From positions 186,001-250,000 of the forward strand of contig JAIPEN010000003.1 in assembly GCA_021737145.1 (NCBI GenBank): a stretch of 64,000 nucleotides of DNA, written 5' to 3'. Numbering within the stretch: the first letter of the stretch is position 1; each line of letters opens with the position of its first letter. Under the pieces are notes generated by a model. It was not told where the DNA came from and searched no databases. It saw nothing but the letters and a program-made list of their open reading frames with translations. The translations under genes and the position numbers were made by a program. Source of the stretch: Desulfarculaceae bacterium (GTDB taxonomy: Bacteria > Desulfobacterota > Desulfarculia > Desulfarculales > Desulfarculaceae). Positions 60,039-64,000 of this stretch are shown here, piece after piece.

Positions 60039-60608
60039 ATGTTGGCGCGGGCGGAGAGCAGTGCACTTGCCCAGTTGAGCGGACCCAGCTGGGGCCTGCT
60101 CCCCGCCTGCCTTTTCATGCCCTGGTTGGCCCTCCATGTGGGGGCCGGCCAGGGCAACCTTTTGGTCATGGTGCTCATGGCCCTGTTGATGGCCAGCCAC
60201 GACCTCATCTCCCTGCGCATTCCCAACATGCTCAACGCCCTGGCCGCGCTCTGCGGCTTGGTCCTGGCCCTGGCCCAAGGAGGCTGGTCCGCCGTGCCCG
60301 ACGCCCTGCTGGGCGGTCTGGTGGCCGCCGGGCTCATGGCCATCTTCTTCTTCCTGGGCGCGGTGGGCGCCGGCGACGTGAAGGCCCTGGGCGCCCTGGG
60401 CGTGTTCGTGGGCCCTTGGGGCGCCCTGGAGCTGTTCTATCTCACGGTCCTGGCCGGCGGTCTCCTGGCCGTCGCCCGCCTGGTGGCGGCCCACGGCATC
60501 CAAGGCATCAAGGCCTGGCGGGTGCTGGCTCGCGGCCTGAAACTTCCCTACGGCTTGGCCATTTGCGCCGGGGCGCTTTGGCTGGCGGTTCTCAAGGGGG
60601 CTTACTGA
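60039..60608 (+). CDS. cpaA: Prepilin peptidase CpaA/TadV
   Basis: A 189-residue aspartyl prepilin peptidase that processes Flp and the TadE-like pseudopilins. About six helices are present. The first catalytic Asp lies in ASHDLISLRIPN and the second in the GxGD motif GAVGAGDVKALGALG. The length suits the short TadV class, which lacks the methylase domain of PilD. Its stop overlaps the tadE start by 1 nt (TGATG). Confidence 0.92.
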   Translation: MLARAESSALAQLSGPSWGLLPACLFMPWLALHVGAGQGNLLVMVLMALLMASHDLISLRIPNMLNALAALCGLVLALAQGGWSAVPDALLGGLVAAGLMAIFFFLGAVGAGDVKALGALGVFVGPWGALELFYLTVLAGGLLAVARLVAAHGIQGIKAWRVLARGLKLPYGLAICAGALWLAVLKGAY

Positions 60609-61021
60609 TGTCGGCCATCCGCATGCTGCGGCGCTCCGAGCTTGGCTCGGTGGCGGTGGAGTTCGCCCTGTTCCTTCCGGTGTTCCTCCTGCTTATTTTC
60701 GCGGTGGTGGAGCTGGGTTCGGCCTGGTACGCCAAGCAGATCATGGTCAATGCCTCCCGCGACGGGGCGCGCATGGCCAGCCTGCTCAATCCCGGCGACA
60801 TCACCAACACCGACGTGGAAACCCACGTGCAAACCCTGTTGACCAGCTCCGGTTTCCCCGGCGCGGCCACCGTAACCGCCAGCGGCGCCGACGGCACCGC
60901 CGGGGATCTGGTGAGCGTGCAGGTGGACAGCACCTATGAGCTGCCGGTCCTGGGCGCCCTGGCCCCCGGGGCCTTGAGCACGGTCAATCTAAGCGCCACC
61001 ACGGTGATGCGCCACGAGTGA
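60608..61021 (+). CDS. tadE: TadE-family pseudopilin
   Basis: A 137-residue minor pilin-like protein. The N-terminal segment LGSVAVEFALFLPVFLLLIFAVVELG is the TadE signature, with Glu after the predicted cleavage point and a single membrane helix; the rest (VNASRDGARMASL ...) is periplasmic. TadE-type pseudopilins are needed for Flp pilus assembly. ATG 60608 overlaps the cpaA stop (TGATG); open frame farther upstream only mirrors cpaA. The gene ends 8 nt before cpaB. Confidence 0.9.
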   Translation: MSAIRMLRRSELGSVAVEFALFLPVFLLLIFAVVELGSAWYAKQIMVNASRDGARMASLLNPGDITNTDVETHVQTLLTSSGFPGAATVTASGADGTAGDLVSVQVDSTYELPVLGALAPGALSTVNLSATTVMRHE

Positions 61022-61029
61022 GGTGAAGC

Positions 61030-61854
61030 ATGAACCGCAAGGCACCCCTGATATTCCTGGTTCTGGCATTGATGCTGGCCGGGGCGGCCGCCTGGGGGGC
61101 CCACAAATGGATAAACGCCCAAGCCCGGGCCGGCGATGGAGCCAAGAAGCTGCAACTGGCCCCGGTGATCGTGGCCGCGCGGGTGCTGCCCGCCGGCCAG
61201 AGCCTGTCGTCGGGTGACGTAACGGTCATCAACTGGCCGGTGAACGCCCTGCCCAAGGGCCGCTTCACCAAGTCCAAGGCCGTGGTCGGCCGGGTCACCA
61301 AGGGCCCCATGGTCAAGGGCGAACCCATCCTGGCCGCCAAGCTGGCCCCCAAGGGCGCGGCCGGCGGTCTCTCGGCGGTGGTGCCGCCGGGCTTCCGGGC
61401 CATGACCGTGAAGGTCAACGAGGTCATCGGGGTGGGCGGCTTTGTGCAGCCGGGCGACCGGGTGGACGTGCTGGTCACCCTGGCCGGCGGCCGGTTCAAC
61501 AAGGACCCCATCTCGCGCACCGTGCTGGAGGACATCAACGTGCTCACCGTGGGCGAGAAGATCCAGCGCGACGACAAGGTGCGCGGCCGCACCCACAAGG
61601 TGAAGGTGGTGACCCTGCAACTGGAGCCCGAGCAGGCCGAGCGCCTGGCCCTGTCCTCCAACCAGGGGCGGGTGGTGCTGGCTCTCAGGAACCAGACCGA
61701 CCACAACCCCAACCCCGGCAACGGGGTGACCCTTTCGAGCCTGGTGCCCCTGGCCTCGGCCAAGGCCCCTCCGGCCAAGAGCGCCCAGGAGCAACCTCAG
61801 GGCACGGTGATCGAAGTGCTCAAGGGGATCAAGCTGAGCCGACAGATTTTATAA
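61030..61854 (+). CDS. cpaB: Flp pilus assembly protein CpaB (RcpC)
   Basis: A 274-residue periplasmic assembly protein anchored by an N-terminal helix (about residues 8-25). The SAF domain follows (ARVLPAGQSLSSGDVTVINWPVNALPKG), then the RcpC/CpaB core GGLSAVVPPGFRAMTVKVNEVIGVGGFVQPGDRVDVLVTL and TVLEDINVLTVGEKIQ. It probably links the inner-membrane platform with the secretin and may bind peptidoglycan. The spacing of 17 nt to cpaC supports an operon. Confidence 0.93.
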   Translation: MNRKAPLIFLVLALMLAGAAAWGAHKWINAQARAGDGAKKLQLAPVIVAARVLPAGQSLSSGDVTVINWPVNALPKGRFTKSKAVVGRVTKGPMVKGEPILAAKLAPKGAAGGLSAVVPPGFRAMTVKVNEVIGVGGFVQPGDRVDVLVTLAGGRFNKDPISRTVLEDINVLTVGEKIQRDDKVRGRTHKVKVVTLQLEPEQAERLALSSNQGRVVLALRNQTDHNPNPGNGVTLSSLVPLASAKAPPAKSAQEQPQGTVIEVLKGIKLSRQIL

Positions 61855-61871
61855 GAACAAGGAGAAACGCC

Positions 61872-63254
61872 GTGCCTGCCCCGGCCCGCGCCCCAAAAAC
61901 CCTCCTGGCCCTGCTCTTGGCCCTGTGCCTGGCCCTTGCCGCCTCCCCGGCCCAGGCCGAGGAGGTCCGCCGCGAGGTTCTGCGTCTGGGCCACTCCCGC
62001 CTGCTCAAGCTTCCCGTGGCCGCCGGCCGGGTCAGCGTGGGCCGGGCCGAGGTGGCCGATGTGGTCATGGTCACCCCCCGCCAGCTATACCTCAACGCCC
62101 GCCAGGTGGGCAGCACCAACGTGAGCCTCTGGGACCAGCGGGACCGCCTCATGGAGGTCTTCGAGGTGCAGGTGGTGCGCGACCTCACCCGCCTCAAGGA
62201 ACAGCTCTTCGAAGTCCTTCCGGGCGAGCCGGTGGAGGTGCGGGGCCTGGGCGCCTCGGTGGTGCTCTCGGGCCAGGTGTCCAGCGACGAGGCCAAGAAG
62301 CGGGCCGAGGCCCTGGCCGAGGCCTACGCCCCCAAGAAGACCGCCAGCCTCATCGAGATCGGGGGCAATCAGCAGGTGCAGATCCAGGTGCGCTTCGCCG
62401 AGGTCAGCCGCCGGGTGACCAAGCGCATGAACATCAACCTGTCGGTGGTAAACCCCCTGACCGGCGACTTCCTGTTCACCCTGATCGGCGCCCTGATCAA
62501 GCCCTCCAACACCACGGGCAGCACCATGCAGCTTTCCGACCGGGTCAACGCCATGGGCGGCTTCCACACCGGCCAGACCCACATCTCCGGCTTCTTGGAC
62601 ATCCTCAAGGAGAACGGCCTGGCCAAGATTCTGGCCGAGCCCAACCTGGTGGCCTCCAGCGGGCAGAAGGCCGAGTTTTTGGCCGGCGGCGAGTTCCCCA
62701 TCCCGGTGCCCCAGCGGGAAAACATCACCATCACTTTCAAGAAGTACGGGGTGCAGCTCAATTTTATGCCCGAGATCCGGGCCGGCCGCCGCATCCGCAT
62801 GACCGTGGCCCCGGAGGTGAGCGAGCTGGACTTCACCACCGCGGTGGTGGTGCAGGGCTACACCGTGCCCGGCCTGACCACCCGGCGGGCCAAGACCCAG
62901 GTGGAGCTGGCCGACGGCCAGAGCTTCGCCATGGCCGGCCTGTTCCGCGACGACATCACCCAGTCGGTGGCCAAGTTCCCGGTGCTGGGCGACCTGCCCA
63001 TCCTGGGGGCCTTGTTCCGCAGCACCGAGTTTCAGAAGAAAAAGACCGAGCTGCTGATCGTGGTGACTCCGCGCATCGTGCAGCCGGGCCAAGAGCGGTT
63101 GGGCCCCGTTCCGGTGACCCATTTCAGCGAACCCGACGATTTTTCACTGTTCATGCTGGGCAAGATGGCCGTGCCGGCGCCAGCGCGCGCCCAGGGCCCG
63201 CCTGTGTCGCCCAAGGAACTGGAGGGGCGTTTCGGACATGACCTGGCTTGGTAG
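61872..63254 (+). CDS. cpaC: Flp pilus secretin CpaC (RcpA)
   Basis: A 460-residue outer-membrane secretin. A signal peptide (about 1-29, ending AQA) precedes the pilus N-domain (LRLGHSRLLKLPVAAGRVSVGRAEVADVVMVTPRQLYLNARQVGSTNVSLWD) and a BON-like region (about 115-150). The secretin core (about 225-415) has FLAGGEFPIPVPQ, LADGQSFAMAGLF and LPILGALFRSTEFQKKKTELLIVVTPRIV. GTG start. It forms the pilus exit channel. The 3' end overlaps the next gene by 17 nt. Confidence 0.93.
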   Translation: MPAPARAPKTLLALLLALCLALAASPAQAEEVRREVLRLGHSRLLKLPVAAGRVSVGRAEVADVVMVTPRQLYLNARQVGSTNVSLWDQRDRLMEVFEVQVVRDLTRLKEQLFEVLPGEPVEVRGLGASVVLSGQVSSDEAKKRAEALAEAYAPKKTASLIEIGGNQQVQIQVRFAEVSRRVTKRMNINLSVVNPLTGDFLFTLIGALIKPSNTTGSTMQLSDRVNAMGGFHTGQTHISGFLDILKENGLAKILAEPNLVASSGQKAEFLAGGEFPIPVPQRENITITFKKYGVQLNFMPEIRAGRRIRMTVAPEVSELDFTTAVVVQGYTVPGLTTRRAKTQVELADGQSFAMAGLFRDDITQSVAKFPVLGDLPILGALFRSTEFQKKKTELLIVVTPRIVQPGQERLGPVPVTHFSEPDDFSLFMLGKMAVPAPARAQGPPVSPKELEGRFGHDLAW

Positions 63255-64000
63255 GCTACATAAGCTTTGCAAGCAAGACCGGGCGGGAATCGCCGCCCTG
63301 GCGGCTATTTTCCTCACCACTACCGTGGCCCTCACCGGGGCGGCGGTGGACATCGGCATGATGGCCTCGGTGCGCTCGGAGCTGCAAAACGCGGCCGACG
63401 CCTCCGCTTTGGCCGGGGCCGGCACCCTCATTTCCTGGGACGCGAGCAACTCGGCCCTGGCCCAGCCGGAGACCGCCCTGGCCGAGGCCCAGGCCATGGC
63501 CTATCAGAACACCTCGCAGGGCATCAACCTGCAACTGGCCCTGGAGGACATCACCCTGGGCCTGTGGCAAGAGGACGCCCACGCCTTTGACCCCGACCAC
63601 ATCGGGGCCACCAGCGACCCCAACAACATCAGCGCCTGCCGGGTGATCATCCGGCGCGACGTAACCATCAACAGCCCGGTGCCCACCATCTTCCTGGGCA
63701 TCCTGGGCATCGACACGGTCAACGTATCGGCCATATCCACCGGCCACCTGGGCTGGGCGGGCACGGCTGGTGCGGGGCAGGTGGATCTGCCCATCGCGGT
63801 CAAGGAAGATGCGCTCACCGGCAGCGGGCTCATCTGCGGCCAAGAGATCACCTTCCGCAACGAGGCCAACGAGAACGGCGAGTGGACCACCTTCTTCACC
63901 TATCCCTCCAACGACCCCGCGGTGCGCGGCTATGTGGACGGCAGCGACACGGTGCCCGCCCTGGAGGTGGGCAACCAGGTGGCGGTGACCAACGGAACCC
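63238..64000 (+). CDS. TadG-like pilus assembly protein (3' end outside window)
   Basis: An open frame of at least 254 codons running off the window. The N-terminus has a basic stretch (KLCKQDRAGIAALAAIF) and a membrane helix, then TGAAVDIGMMASVRSELQNAADASALAGAGTLI, the TadE/TadG-like signature found in large Flp-associated proteins that often end in a von Willebrand-type domain. The remainder seen here is extracytoplasmic beta-rich sequence. ATG 63238 has GGAGG about 11 nt upstream and overlaps cpaC by 17 nt, so the operon continues. The ATPase and platform genes of the Tad system should lie beyond the edge. Confidence 0.85.
   Translation, partial: MTWLGRLHKLCKQDRAGIAALAAIFLTTTVALTGAAVDIGMMASVRSELQNAADASALAGAGTLISWDASNSALAQPETALAEAQAMAYQNTSQGINLQLALEDITLGLWQEDAHAFDPDHIGATSDPNNISACRVIIRRDVTINSPVPTIFLGILGIDTVNVSAISTGHLGWAGTAGAGQVDLPIAVKEDALTGSGLICGQEITFRNEANENGEWTTFFTYPSNDPAVRGYVDGSDTVPALEVGNQVAVTNGT

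Overview
The window is GC-rich apart from a few AT-rich pockets and densely coded. It reads as a piece of chromosome from an anaerobic or microaerobic Gram-negative bacterium. The gene set points to Desulfobacterota (former Deltaproteobacteria), possibly near Desulfarculales. It includes a B12-dependent ribonucleotide reductase, indolepyruvate:ferredoxin oxidoreductase, bd oxidase, ResB/CcsA cytochrome c assembly, several sigma-54 activators and a Tad pilus locus. This placement is inference; there is no rRNA, and I saw no tRNA or CRISPR array.

Layout. 1-5.3 kb: resB (5' end cut off), ccsA, an MBL hydrolase, and nrdJ behind a pair of NrdR-like boxes exactly 31 bp apart. 5.3-6.6 kb: an AT-rich pocket with a REP-like remnant and an unrecognised coiled-coil membrane protein. 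6.7-12.3 kb: corA, a GT2-like glycosyltransferase, namZ (DUF1343) behind a candidate structured RNA with its own promoter and terminator, a Zn-type asparaginase with a His-rich N-terminus, and a lipoprotein. 12.3-18.6 kb: MenA-like prenyltransferase, K+ channel, MscS channel, DUF481 protein, cydAB. 18.8-21.7 kb: CBS protein, class-III aminotransferase, DUF2461 protein. 21.7-27.8 kb: phage-shock locus pspF<>pspABC with a clear sigma-54 promoter, then a 1176-residue hybrid histidine kinase. 28-36.7 kb: a minus-strand run livHMGF, paaK-like ligase, livK, iorAB, which looks like an uptake and CoA-activation module for aromatic amino or aryl acids. 36.8-39.4 kb: HdeD-like protein and a ClC transporter, separated by a 263-bp element with 20-bp terminal inverted repeats. 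39.4-46 kb: LpxL-like acyltransferase, dipeptide epimerase, V4R-GAF-HD-GYP protein, and a GGDEF-EAL protein facing it. 46-50.6 kb: aspartate 4-decarboxylase, Asp/Ala antiporter and exported asparaginase, together a complete decarboxylation energy cycle. 50.6-55.2 kb: a 1102-residue exported protein with a nucleotidyltransferase-like signature and a PEGA-domain protein. 55.4-59.5 kb: a two-component array (kinase interrupted by an in-frame TAG, membrane sensor without ATPase, lone receiver, NtrC-type activator). 59.8-64 kb: tad/cpa genes (flp, cpaA, tadE, cpaB, cpaC, tadG-like) behind a sigma-54-type promoter with upstream palindromic repeats, running off the window.

The strongest leads are the structured RNA and terminator before namZ, the terminal-inverted-repeat element that supplies the stop codons of both neighbouring genes, the 1102-residue exported protein, and the split kinase with its likely pilus target. 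All calls come from reading the sequence and its translations; no database search was run.
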